Shown: positions 36,746-49,300 of the stretch, piece by piece
Position numbering within the stretch: position 1 is the first letter of the stretch
How the letters are laid out: each line of letters begins with the position of its first letter
Assembly (NCBI RefSeq): GCF_032854445.1
Contig: NC_088302.1
Coordinates: forward strand, 11,281,338 to 11,345,337
Length of the DNA stretch: 64,000 nt
Source of the DNA: Liolophura sinensis
Taxonomy: Eukaryota; Mollusca; Polyplacophora; Chitonida; Chitonidae
Direction of reading: 5' to 3'
Position numbers and translations under genes: made by a program
The notes under the pieces: generated by a model
The model's input: only the letters and a program-made list of their open reading frames with translations
What the model was told of the DNA's origin: nothing
Databases searched by the model: none

Positions 36746-36800
36746 GTTTATTTGTTTGATATTGTATGCCGTACTCAATATTATTTCTTTTAGTCAACGA
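36746..36800 (-). mobile_element. SINE family A tail fragment
   Basis: TTTATTTGTTTGATATTGTA, then TGCCGTACTCAATATTATTTC; short antisense remnant. Confidence 0.55.
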
Positions 36801-37080
36801 TCGTCAGATTTATTAAAGGCCAAGAAGACATAAATATTATGTAACTTCATATGAAAGAGTGAAATGTTGTTTATTTTGGGGGTGAGGTGGAGTGGGTGTA
36901 AACACGGTCTTCAATAGTTCTTTCTATTTCTTTAAGGAGAAAACGACATATGAAAATAATTTTATACCGTGAGTATTTGGAACAAATCTTAATGTCCAGG
37001 TACATGTTTGCATGGATTACATCCTACAAAATACTTGACATACTTTAAAATACATTATTCTTCAGTCTAGTAGGTTATTT

Positions 37081-38861
37081 TTTTTCAACTTTCGACTGAC
37101 AAAATAACTGGCAAGCCTGGTTGGGGAAATATCACAAATACTATATAATTAAACGACGAGAGTTAATTGCTGGGCAGAAAATGGGGCTGATTTATTTAAA
37201 GAGCACAAGGAAATTCACACAGAGAAATAAAACTTTTTCAGTTAAACATATGAATTTTAACACCATTGTTATGATAGAATGCACACCGAATGCTGAACTA
37301 GCAAATATTTTGTGAATCCCCGAGGTTGAAGGTTGTTATGGTAACAAAATTACTTGAAAAAAAACCCAGTCGTTTTTCACAAAGATTTTACCACCTGTAC
37401 ATCTGGAGATGAAATCATTTAAACGTTTCAGGCTATTAACATGGATACATGTATCTTCCACATTTTTTCGAGTAAAAAAGCCTGGTAGAATAGATGAAAA
37501 CAGGAGATGCACGGTGCCCACGGGTTCGAGATCCACTAATCTTTTGCGCGAGTCTGAAAATATTGTCGATAACAACTTTAAAATTTGGTCATTGAAACAG
37601 ACCCCTAACAAATTTTACGTTATTATAACAAGACCCCTTAGTTTGACATTTGAGAGTCGTAATACCGAAACTGACCGGTTTATGGCATCCAACCGAAGCG
37701 TTGAACAAAAATTTGTTTTTATGTCTTTCGGAATATAGGCCAACGATGATCTAGAAATGCATTTACCGTTTCCATGGCGATGAACTGCGTTTCTCCCAGC
37801 TGGAGAGCGCGGGAGATCTAGATTATAAGGTAAGACTGTCTTCTCTTCCTGCGTTGTTGTCTGGCAGCTTTGAAGATCTGACATGTCAGAGCTGGAAATC
37901 AGCGAAGCCAACGCGGTAACGGCCGGCGAGCGTGACCGAGAAAACGAAGTGCCAGCAGGTATTAAAATATGGTGTAAACGTGTGACGATATGCTGACCTG
38001 CACGATTGTGTTTATCATGAGTATGAAAATCTTTTCTTGATTCGTTCATGTATGATATACTAATTAAGCTGTCTATAGTATTCCAACAGCAGGTCGAGTG
38101 GACCACTTAAAGGACTACTAAACTAAACAACAACAACATCGTATGGACAGCGTGATAGCGTCAGATAAAAAGACTCATATCCCTTGATCTGTACGAATTC
38201 TGTAAATGACAGACAAGCCAGCTGACCGCAGCAGTATATATCAATGCTGGTCCATTAAAGCATGTCTGAATAAAAATTGAAAAACAGTTTCTGAAGTTTG
38301 TGCTATACAAGCTTGATAGCTAGACCTGTTTGGTTTCGTGAAAAGGAAATATTGCTCAGTGCAAAGCGACGTTCGGTTTGTAATAAAGTTTCAGTTTAAA
38401 ACTTTGGGGCTTGTGCCTTGAAAAATCAAAGTGAAATTTTAAAATCATTTTGTTCTGAAAATGATATGCATGCATACTCCTGAACAGCACAAATACTGTA
38501 TGTCACCAAGGAAAAAAAGCTTGCTTTACATATCTCTACCACCACAAACAAGTTTTATAGAGAAATCTTGTAAAATGCAAAACATTCTACCTCCTATAGC
38601 ATAAAATATTCATTATTTTGCCAAAAATTGATGACATTATCAAAATCATGTTCATTATTACTTTTGACATTATTAAAAAATATAGATAATGAAAAACGTT
38701 CCACTACGGGCACCATTTTTTTCCAAAATATTTAAATGGGAAACAAGGAGTCCAGTGTCATTATAGCTTTACATCACAACAAATGGGGGTGAAGAGACGA
38801 GTGCCTGGAATTAACTATGACAAAGCCACAGCTGAAACAGTTAAGAGCTGCATGGATTGAT
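37081..38861. other. Intergenic, no gene recognised
   Basis: Opposing ORFs of 109 and 163 codons overlap at 37409-38106. Neither shows a domain or biased composition. 37780-37960 is locally CpG-richer than its surroundings. Function unknown, possibly none. Confidence 0.5.
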
Positions 38862-39002
38862 TTTTTTTTTTTTTTTTTTTTGATTGGAGTTTTACGCCGT
38901 ACTCAAGAATATTTCACTTATACGACGGCGGCCAGCATTATGGTGGGTGGAAACCGAGCAGAACCCGGGGGAAACCCACGACCATCCGCAGGTTGCTGTG
39001 GT
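38862..39002 (-). mobile_element. SINE family A fragment
   Basis: Poly-T, then GATTGGAGTTTTACGCCGTA and ATTTCACTTATACGACGGCG, ending at CCGCAGGTTGCTG. Little diverged from the copy at 58583. Confidence 0.88.
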
Positions 39003-39194
39003 ATGTAGAGAAGTGTCATTGTTGCTAGAAGAATCTTGAAGGTAAAGAGCCTTCAAGATCCTTTATGGTTATTCACAACAAAAATGAGTGATTCAGTTAG
39101 ATAAATAAAGTTAACATTAGTGCATATAAGTATGACTACAAAAAATTACTTTATAAACAACTAATCGATTGAGAGATCAAAGTGACTATACGGA

Positions 39195-39285
39195 GGAAGG
39201 TCTGGTAGCAACCTGCAAATGGTCGTGGGTTTTCCCTGAATTTTGGCTGTTGCCATCGTACAGGTGAAATATTCTGGATATATTG
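39195..39285 (+). mobile_element. SINE family A fragment
   Basis: GGAAGGTCTGGTAGCAACCT, then GCAAATGGTCGTGGGTTTTC and GTGAAATATTCTGGATA. Confidence 0.7.
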
Positions 39286-40884
39286 GTAGTAGGTCACTTG
39301 TCTACTTTTTGTTGTCTTATTATCAGCAGAATATCTTATTTCAGCTGATGTTTAAGCTGCTTATCATGACTTCATGAGTTACAGTCATGGTAGTTAGCTA
39401 AAATATCAACATTCTACATGTATATTTAGTGGAGCTTTACCAAACATACAAGTCTTGGTGAGATTTCATAAATTGTATCGCTATGGATAAGGTTTATTTC
39501 CGTGAACAGAAGAGTGTAGAAATCAGGATCTACTGACTGTAGCATATTAAAATTTTTCATCCACATAACACCTCTGACCAACAGGATTTTATCTGTGCCG
39601 AATATACATGTATGTCATACTGTAAGTATAAATACTGTATGTGCCTGAGTGCTTTTTTTAGAGATAATGCAACGTGAACAGAATGATTGTTTAAACTTGA
39701 TAGTAAAATGTGTGCGATTAAATTGTAATGCATGGGTTGGATTGCATGTAATTTTACATCTAGTCCGCCTTGAGGTGTTTCGGATGTGGGATGCACTGCA
39801 TATCTGATGTAAGTCATATCACTTCGACAAGACAGCCACTCTTTCCTTGAGCATCCTGCTGTCTTTTAGAGCTGCTGTAACTCATGGCATGTCTGAATGA
39901 GAATTACAGAACATTTGGATCAGTAATGCATCTGTGTTGTATGCATCTGCAGTGTGTTACATAGACAATAGGCATTAGTTTGCATGTATACTGTAGGCAG
40001 ATATATATGCACATGTAGCTGACTACTGCGCACAAAAGCTATAAGGGCTGAAAGCATTGGTTACTATGGTAATGAGATTTAAAAACATCACCTAGAACTA
40101 TGAAAAGTCCAGTATTTGGTTATGTAACAGATGTATGATACATGTGCGGTTGCCAGCTTACAAGCACATACCTGGACTGGCAAGTGTCAGAGTACATATG
40201 TCCAATTAAGACGATCCCTTGCACAGTAATACAATTAATTTTATACTAGCTCTTTTCTATTGACCCACGCCTCAGGGTAATTACTGTTCATTTGTAATGA
40301 GCGGCACATTGGGCTGAGATTTCAGTCCTGGATACCTTTGGTTGAAATCAGGTGTTCTTCAGCTTAGCCTCGTTAAATGTGTATGCCACAACCTGTGCTC
40401 AGGTTTTGTATTGAGTCGCGCCTAAGGCAGGCTGCGTGCAGTTCTGTTCTATTTGAGACACTCAAGTATTCTGTTGTTCATTAACACTGTCAGATGAATA
40501 GAAATCTCGTTATCCTGAATGACCCCTTTAACCTGGAGAGGTGATTCTAGGTATACACAAGTAAACTGTGGCATAATGAAGGTGTAGAGATACACATACA
40601 TGTGGGAGATAGTTTTCTTTAAAACAGCTTCATATGGGTATCATACATTTGATATCATAAGCTGTCACAGCCTGCATGTGAAATGAAAGACATCCAAGGT
40701 AAGATTTTTAAGTACAAGTAGCTGAGCTCTCTTTCTTTGTTTTAGGCTCAGCACATTTTATGTGATTCTAAAGTGATGGTAAACGTTTCAGACATAAAAA
40801 GTCATGATTTTTAATTTTTTTTTATGTGGATAAAGTACTGCATGTATATTTAACTTATTATGTACCCTAATTACCAAATATTTC

Positions 40885-40986
40885 ATCTTCCTTGGTCATC
40901 GGTTTCTTCCTGTCATAGGGCTGGCAGCCAATTTGTCAGTGAAATACTCTTGGCTGGAGTGTAAAAGACTGATCAAATAAATAAAG
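40885..40986 (+). mobile_element. SINE family A fragment
   Basis: Diverged sense copy: GGCTGGCAGCCAATTTGTCA, GTGAAATACTCTTGGCTGGA, tail GATCAAATAAATAAAGAA. Confidence 0.6.
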
Positions 40987-41159
40987 AAGCATTTTCTCCC
41001 TTACTCATCAAGATGGTCATTTTTCCTGATTTTGAGAGTTCTAATTTGACCTCAAGATGGTGTTTTAAGATTTGTTCGGATGGTAGGATGATATTCTGCT
41101 GTAAAAATGTAACTTTGTAAAAAAAATTTCTTTTGTTTTGTTTAAGTTTACTGTAAACT

Positions 41160-41272
41160 AGATTGATTGGTTGGCGTTTAGTTGCTGTACTCAAGAAGTT
41201 TTTACTTGTATGAGTTTGGTCTGGTTTATGGGTGGGAAAACCTGACTGCCGGTAGTAAACTACCACACTTCA
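41160..41272 (-). mobile_element. SINE family A fragment
   Basis: GATTGATTGGTTGGCGTTTA, then GCTGTACTCAAGAAGTTTTT; diverged antisense copy. Confidence 0.6.
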
Positions 41273-43297
41273 CCAGGTATGTGACAAACCTACTAAACTA
41301 AAACCATACTTGAATCAGAGAGCTGGATTTGAACATACATATACATGCAAAATCATTGGTTAAATGCCTGACAAATGCAAGCAGCAAGCCAGTATGTTTT
41401 AGGTCAGAACTGGTGAGGGCCACACTGTAAGCTAAAACCTAGAATTAAGATAGATGTCTGTCTTAATCTCAGCTAAAAACATATCTATTTCCCTGTAAGT
41501 CTTTATGCTTCTCATGTGTCACATTATGTACCTTGTTTCTTTGTAATAGCCATGGTGTATCATTGCACTAGTGTGTGATTTCAGATGTCAGATGACTTCG
41601 TAATATGCCATGGTCTAGTTATGAAATGCTCCATTGAAGTGGACATCATAGCCCACTAAATGTATGTTTTACATTGCCAACTTTACTGGTACTCTGTATG
41701 TATGTTAGAATATTCCACTGCTCTCTTGATATTGATATCTGAATCAGAAGATTTGGGAAATCACTAATTTTATGGTAGGCACAGCCATTCATATACATAA
41801 TCACGGACATGTATGTCAGGTGATTTATTACTGATGTGTCCCGCACCCATAAACCTAAAATGAAAAAAAAAAAAAACAGAAAAAAAGAAAACAGTAGTCC
41901 AAAATACTCTTGACCTCAGCATTAAATGCCAGTCAAATTAATACATAAATAATTAAATTTAAATAATCACTCAGTGTCAGTCATAGTTTAGGGGACTGCT
42001 TAGTGTAGCTTTTGTCAGGATTTATCCTCCGCCACAGTATCCGCCACTACCCAACCTCAAGGACTTGTGCATGTGACATATCCCTTGAGAATTTGCTTCA
42101 TGCAGATCATACTGAGGTGAAAGGTCAAATTTATTGATAATATCTTGTTGCAAAGTTTCTGAGTAGATGGTTACATGTATTTAAAAAAAAAGATATATGC
42201 TAAGTCAAGAAACTTGCAATATATTGTATCTATACAACTTTTTTTTTTGCTGATATTGTAATTTGTGTAAAATGAGTGTCTGCATAGACCTCGTGTTCCA
42301 CTGATTTAATGTACTACACAATCAGTGTAATTCCAAAACATGAAGGACTCATTTTGACTCAATATTTCAGCACTTTATTTTGCCATCATTTTGTCACTGT
42401 CACCATACCTGTATATATCTGTTACATTCACCTTTTACCCATGACTTCAAAGCCATTATAGAAAATATTTTGGATAGTGTCTGGCTTTCATCTTTCTGTG
42501 TTATTCTCCAGTGTCTATATCTTATGGAAAACAGGGCGTCTTAGTATTTGTCATTCACACATTGTCTAGTTTGAAATGACATTTAAGAATATGTCTAGAA
42601 CATATTAAATATAAAGAAGATGTTGTGCGGTACAGAATTAATAGAGAATAGTGCACAGTGAAGGTTGAAAATCATCAATATTTTTCGATTGAGAAGTGAA
42701 AAAGATAGCTTCACGAGACATGAAGCGTCAAGTGGGTTATCAGTTTCACCTTTCACAAGAAAAATGTTTGATATTCAACCCTCAGTGTGCAATGTTCTAT
42801 TTATTATTTATATTTTGACAGTATCATGATTTTGTGTGCTTAGAACAAATTTAAGCAATGCTTTTGCTGTAGTCCTGAACAGACTTGTGTATGTAGCATG
42901 ACGCTGCCTATGAAGTCTTGTATGAAGTCATGTCTTGTTGCATGACAAATAGAAAAATTCAGTGAACTTGTATTATGACATCATTTTGTTAAGCTTAGAT
43001 TGGAATGTCATAAAAAAAAAAGTGTTTCTTTTTGACGTCATGGTTTCGGGGTGTGTAATAACAAAAGTGAGATCTGTGAAAGAAATCCTGACTTTTCACC
43101 TTTATATAAATAGTTTTTTGTTGACATTCAGCACTCAGGGAAAGGGCAGGAGAAAGGTGTTGCATAGAAGGGATGGTAGTAGATTTCTTTGGCATTAAGT
43201 GCCAGTGATGAGGCATTATTCACAAGACAATATTACAGAACGAAACAACATTATTTGCATTCAACCCACACAGTGATATTTGATTTGTGTTTTTCAG

Positions 43298-43398
43298 GTG
43301 ATGACTGCTTGACGCCCACCTAGGTGTTATCACCATGTCATTTTCAGACACCCGATTGGGTGGGTCAGACTCCTGCTCCACCACCCAGTTCTCAGAAG
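43298..43398 (+). CDS. Giant gene first coding exon (5' UTR 43298-43334, CDS from 43335)
   Basis: Acceptor TTTTTCAG at 43297 shows a further non-coding exon upstream. ATG at 43335 in context TATCACCATGT. Two in-frame TGA codons (43299-43304) precede it in the same exon, so it is the true first Met of this frame. Encodes MSFSDTRLGGSDSCSTTQFS then E. Donor GAAG|GTAGGC, phase 1, which fits the GA start of the 8-kb exon. Confidence 0.8.
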
Positions 43399-46300
43399 GT
43401 AGGCAACAGGCGGATACTAAAAAATCAAAGCTGGAAGAAAGATATAAAATTCACCCTTTTATTTTTCCAATGGGGATGTTTTAGAATTTTTGCTGTTTTT
43501 CAAGATTTCAATAGGGTAGGATTTTATTTTAGTCTAATGAAAAAGATAGGAAATTCAAAGGAATTAACACAGAGAGAAAATTAAAACAAGAACTTCCATC
43601 AAAAGCCTACTGCTTCAGTGGCCTAATGGTTAGAACGTCCACCTTGAAGTCAGGAATGAATGAATGATTATGGCTTTACGCCACATCGGCAATATTTCAG
43701 CCATATCGTGGCGAATTGAAGTCAGGAGGACCCAGGATGAAGCCCAGGCTGAGTCATACCAAAGACTTTGAAAATGGTACTCGGCACTAAGAGGTTAGAT
43801 CAAAGAAACAGGACTGATTGGCCTGCTTGGTGTCAGTATAATGTGACTGAGTTGGGTGTCATGTTTGGTGTCTTCAGCATGATACTTTAGTGGTGGTAGC
43901 ACTTTGGGAGTATGGACTCGCCCTACCACAAGAAGACACTGTATATGTATGCACACCTAATGACTCTTCATCTTCATGAATATGACTGAAACAACTTGTT
44001 AAGCATGACATTAAACCCTAAGCATTCGTTCATTCATTCCTTCATTTCATCAAAAGCAGAATGAAAACTTCAGGATAGGGCCGTATTTAGATGGTCGGTC
44101 GGGTTATCCCCCACGAATGTGTTTTTAATGATGACCTGAGATGCAGAGCTCTTTCTGCTGCAAGTGCATGTGAAGATGCATGTATTTACATACTTTTATA
44201 CAAAACTGTGTCCCTAATGGTTGTAGCACCCACCTTAAAGTTGGGAGGCCCAGGGATCAAACCCAGATCGGGTCAAACCAGAGACTTGAAGAAGTGGTAC
44301 TGGTATGGCCGCCTCACTTGGCACGCAGCACTGAGAGGTTAGAGCAAGAAAGCATGACTGGTTGGCCTGGTATAATGTGGCTGAGTGGGGTGTCATGTCT
44401 GGTGTCTTTGGCATGATACATCAGTGGCTTCATGGACTAGCCCTGCCACAGGAAGATACAGTGTATGTTCACACACCTAATGACTCCTCGTCATCATATG
44501 ACTGCAAAAATTGTTGAATACAACATTTAACCCTAAGCATTCGTTCATTCGTTCCATCCATGACAAGCCTAGAATTGTGACGCAAATTCAGGCATTGATT
44601 CGCGCAGAAACTCACACTATGTTTGTCTATGAGAATTCACACGGATTCATGCAGAGAAGTGGTAATTTCTTTCTTCTGGGGCGTTTCTCAAGGAACATGG
44701 TGAATTGAGTTTTAATGTACATTGCTCAGAAATGTTTATGGTCATCCAGTTTCAACTTCCGTCGGTTGAATTTGTTTCATACTCCTTGACTGGTTGAATC
44801 AGGAAATTTTGGAAAATGGCAGTGTGCCATACAAGACACACTCTCCTAACACTTATAGGCATGCGGAAGCATAGCAGTGACAACCTCTGCCGCAGCAGTA
44901 GTGTTCACAGAGCACTCAAAAGTATTTAAAATCAATTTTACAGTCCTCGTCTGTGTTAAATGTATGCTGGGGTAAGTTCAAGATTAGGCTAAACATTCTC
45001 AATTATGATAATAATAAAGCAAAGCAGAAGATTATACCAGTATTTGTACAAAAACAACAGATGCATACTCACACTGTTTGGAGATGGGACAAGTCTCTTC
45101 CTTGGTAAGTGCTGCAGTAAAAATTGACGTGTCTGCGGCGAAAAAAGCGAAATGTATATCCCGAAAAGTTCTTTTGTGGTGGGAAAGGGACCTCGGAGAT
45201 GATAGATGATTTGGGGGATAAGACTGTGTTGGCAATCTGCCAGATGTGTCAGGAACATTGCAAAAAGATAAAAAGATCATACAAGGGCAAAATTGTCATG
45301 CAGACGTTATGACATTCGGACACGAAAGCATGCGGCAACCCCTGAAGCCAAATTTGTGATGACATACCGATTCAGGCGGCCATAGAAAGTGCACAGAGTA
45401 TAAGAGTCAAACACAGTAAAAGGCATTCTGTTGTATATTTTTATTCATTATGGGTAAACATAAATTTCCTTGATCAGATGATTTTAGAAGCCTAGACACA
45501 ATAAATATAGAATTCAGACTTAATACATGTACGTACGTTTGAAGGTCCGCCAGCCACCTGCGATTGGTTATTGATTTCCCCTGTACTCTGGCCAGTTTCC
45601 TCCCACCATAATGCTGGCCACCGTGGTATAAGTGCAATATTCTTGAGTAAGCATGACATACCAATCAAATAAATAAATAATACAAGTTACATTGAATTCT
45701 CAAACTTTTTGTATAGAAAGTATATAGTTTGTCATATTTTGAGAGTTTGATTTTGTCTATATTTAGAAAATGTCCCTTCCTGAAAGTTTGGCAACCCCAT
45801 GTACACTGTCAAATTATTTCAGTTAATAAACTTATTTTAACTTACATGTAAACTAAAGCTACTCCTTCAGATACCCAAAAAAGCAGAGGATTAAGGATTT
45901 CAGTACAGATTACATTTGTCCAGGTAAATAGTGCTTTCTTAGATTCTCATAGTCTCGGACCTTAGGAATCCTGCTGGATTCTTGAAATATCGGAATTCTA
46001 GGCCTGCATCAAAACCAAATGAAAACTTTGGGAAAGGGGCATTTTTAGAGAGTTAATTGAGTTGTCTCCCATGTATGGATTTTCAATGATGACTTGAGAT
46101 TCAGGGCCCAGTTGTTCAAAAGTGTAACAGGACTTGAGCCTGGTGTTAACTTTAATCAAGACTAGAGTGCCATTTACTTTGTATTACACTGAGACTGGAA
46201 TTAAGATTTGAGCCTGGCCTAACTTTAGTACACTTTTGCACAACTTGCTACAATCTTTTTTCTGCAACTTCATGTGAAAATATTTACATATTTTTTTATA

Positions 46301-49300
46301 CAAATCTGTTCCTGGTATTTGCACAATTAATTAATTAGTTAATTAAAGTTTAGTCACATTTCAGTGGTAGTAGCCATTTGTTTCGAATATGACATGAGGT
46401 AGGGATGTTGACATTCTGAGGCCTGATGTTTTGTCAAGCTACTTGTTGAATTAATTTGCGCACATCAGTATGCAATGATGTCATGCCCAAATGTCAGGTT
46501 AAACTGAACATTAAGTCTGCCAATAATAGAATAAAAGAAGTAGGTCACCTGTAAGTATCACATCAAAATATTTTAAAAAGACTGTAAAGTTTTGAAAGCA
46601 GAGAAGGTGTAATTCAGTATTGGTGATATTGGGGATCTGGCAATGACAAGCAATGCAGCCTGAGTATTGCCATGTCGTAGAAGCCACTATGGATGTGGCA
46701 AATCACTAGCATTGAAAACGTTGACAATTGCCTTTGATGTCAAAAGACGTAAAGGCCTTTGGTTGTTAGTGTGGCTTCTTGTGGTGAATAGACTTGGCAG
46801 TAACTTGTCAGGACAAGCTTGCAACAAAACCGCCTTGGGATGCCCATTTCTTAAGAAAGATGTTGTTGAATTATTGTTCCTTGGCAAAATCAGATTTATT
46901 GTGGAGGTATCTTCCCAATATCGGCAGAAAAGTTCCTGATAGTGGTAAATTCTGTGGTGTCAGTAAAACAAGTTGATTCTGTATGACACCCATGCAGACA
47001 AAGATGAACAGGACTGCTGAAAAATGATGTCCGTGAAGTGCGAACTTCACGGACATAAAGATGAAATTGCCAACATTCCAAACTCAAAGTAACATTGTTC
47101 GTTTGAAAATGTCAAAAGGGTGTCACTAAATGAGTGACGAGGTAGTGACTATCATTTGCAGTTTATTCTGTTGAAAAGCACTAGAATTTTTTAAACATTT
47201 TAAAGGGCCATGTTTATAACAAGGTATGCAATTGTGTTGAATGTTGTATGTTGAAAGCTGCTCGAAATTGTTCTTTTTTTACATTCAGGAGACACCTCTG
47301 AAAGTACATCAAGAATGTCAGTGGAAGTGAGTTCTGAGGATGCCCCTTGTATTGAGGCTGAGGGATCTTCTAGTGCCACAGCCATTCGCTCTTCATCCTC
47401 TAGCGCCAGTCTGACCTCCCAAGTTTCTGGGCAATCTTCTCAAACCTCTCCACAAATGTCCAGTGAGCATGAAGTGAGTACCACCGATTTTGATAACGGC
47501 CTTGCTGTCATCACAGATATTGACAGACCACCAAGCCATTTTTCTAATGTATATAGGAATGTCTCAGAATCATTCCAAGAAACGTTGAATACTCATGAAT
47601 TATGCACCCATACAGAATCACTATTGACCAGTCAGCCAAATTCTGTCTCTGTTTTGGGCTGCTCTAGCAAAGAAAGTGCCCTGATTGATTCTCCTGTGTC
47701 AGTGAACACAGCTCAGTGTCAAGGGCAAACTTTGGACAACCATGATGCAGTTAAGGCACTGGATCAGGTGGATTCTTGTTCAGACACATCTAAAAGGGCA
47801 CGCGATATCATTGAAAAAGATTTTGGTGCAGAAACGTTTCCACACGATGTACAAAGTGGAACCTCTAGTGACAGTCTGTCCACCTGCTGTATGTCAGATC
47901 CAGCACTTTTCATCCGTTCAAACATAAGAGCACAGGACAAGGTTGCTGAACAAAACAGGAGCAAAGTTTCAGATCCTCCTGTTTCACCTGCCCACGTGAT
48001 CACTTACTTCTCTTTTCCAGCAAGGGGTGACTCAGGAACAAATGTTGACCTGTTAGAGGAACCATTTGAAACACCGAATGAAAGGTTGAAAAAAATAGCT
48101 GGTAATGCAATTGAAAATGAAGTCAAGGATGTACAATGCGACTGTTTAGCCACTGAAGGTGATGAAGAAAACAGTGAATCTAATAAAACTCCACCTCATC
48201 TGGAAAGGATAAACTCTAGGGTTCTTCTACGTAGTTCTTCTGAACTTGCCACAGTAGTAGGAAATGATCCTCAGAATCGCTCATCAGACGTCGAATTAGA
48301 AGGTCGCAAAATATCTTTCAGCAAAATGATGGATAGTGCTCAGTCTTTCAGGCCTATGGCTGATTGTATGAATGAAGCAATGTATTCCGGACAAACATCA
48401 ATCAGAACTCAGCCATTTGGAATCCAGTCAGCCTTTGGGAACCAAAGACTGGCAGTAGGAACTGTTTTTTCCAGCTCTGAGTTCAATGCTCAACCAAACT
48501 CTGTTGAAGAACAATCAAACTTTGATGGATCTTTCCACCAAATAAGAGAAGCCCAACTTCAGGCTAGAGACTCACTATTAGCAGCTATTCATTTGGCCAA
48601 CAGGTTGCCCTTGCCAGCCGAACAAACCCAAGAGTCGAACATATCCCCTCGTGTACGTTTCAATGAAAATGTTGTGGTGGGCACATTTTCCGGAATTTCA
48701 CCAACTGAAGAGTTGATAACAACAGAAAGTCAGCTGCTAGCAAGTCCAGTAATTTCCCAGTTGTCTGATAGATATGGTTTCAAGCTGTCAGACGAACAAT
48801 TATCCCAGGAGTCTGAGCTGTCTAATAAATCTGGAGAAGAGGAAGAAGAGGATGAGTTGGCCAACACTGGTAGTGATCAGCAAGGCTGTTTCTCACAGCA
48901 TTCTGTTTCAAACTGGTTACAGAGCTATTTATTTGACACAGACAATGACCATTCTCGTCCTTATCTGATGAGGAAATCCTCCAGCGACGTACTGAAGGAT
49001 TTAGAGATGTCTGAATCAACTAGTCTAGGAGTTATTGCCCACAGGCTGCAGCAGATGTTAAAGATCACGGCATGTGGTAAGTCCATGGATAGTGGAGTAC
49101 CAGTGCATGAGACTGAAACAGATTTTTCTTCACAACCTTCTCTTGCAAATATTTCAGCTCTGCTTGAACAGCTTCTACAGAGGGATGGAGGTAATGTATC
49201 AGCCGACTTTGGATCCTCACAGGAGCTTGATACTAATCGGTCCACAACGTCTCTGGAAACGGTGGGCTTACTGTTTGATGAACTCATGAAATCTCTACCA

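Larger units (their letters stand above)
33981..37080. other. Intergenic with repeats, no gene recognised
   Basis: AT-rich. Contains the 22-bp minisatellite, two TA tracts and the 55-bp duplication listed separately. ORFs here are TA-driven or short. Confidence 0.6.
39003..43297. other. Intergenic upstream of the giant gene
   Basis: No coding signal. Holds SINE A fragments at 39195, 40885 and 41160, A-runs near 41860 and a perfect 10-bp hairpin at 39033-39059. Any non-coding first exon and the promoter of the downstream gene should lie here, but I cannot place them. Confidence 0.5.

Noticed and set aside
37409-38106. Overlapping ORFs of 109 (+) and 163 (-) codons
   Set aside because: No domain, no splice or start context, and both strands are open over the same stretch; more likely chance in a slightly GC-richer patch.
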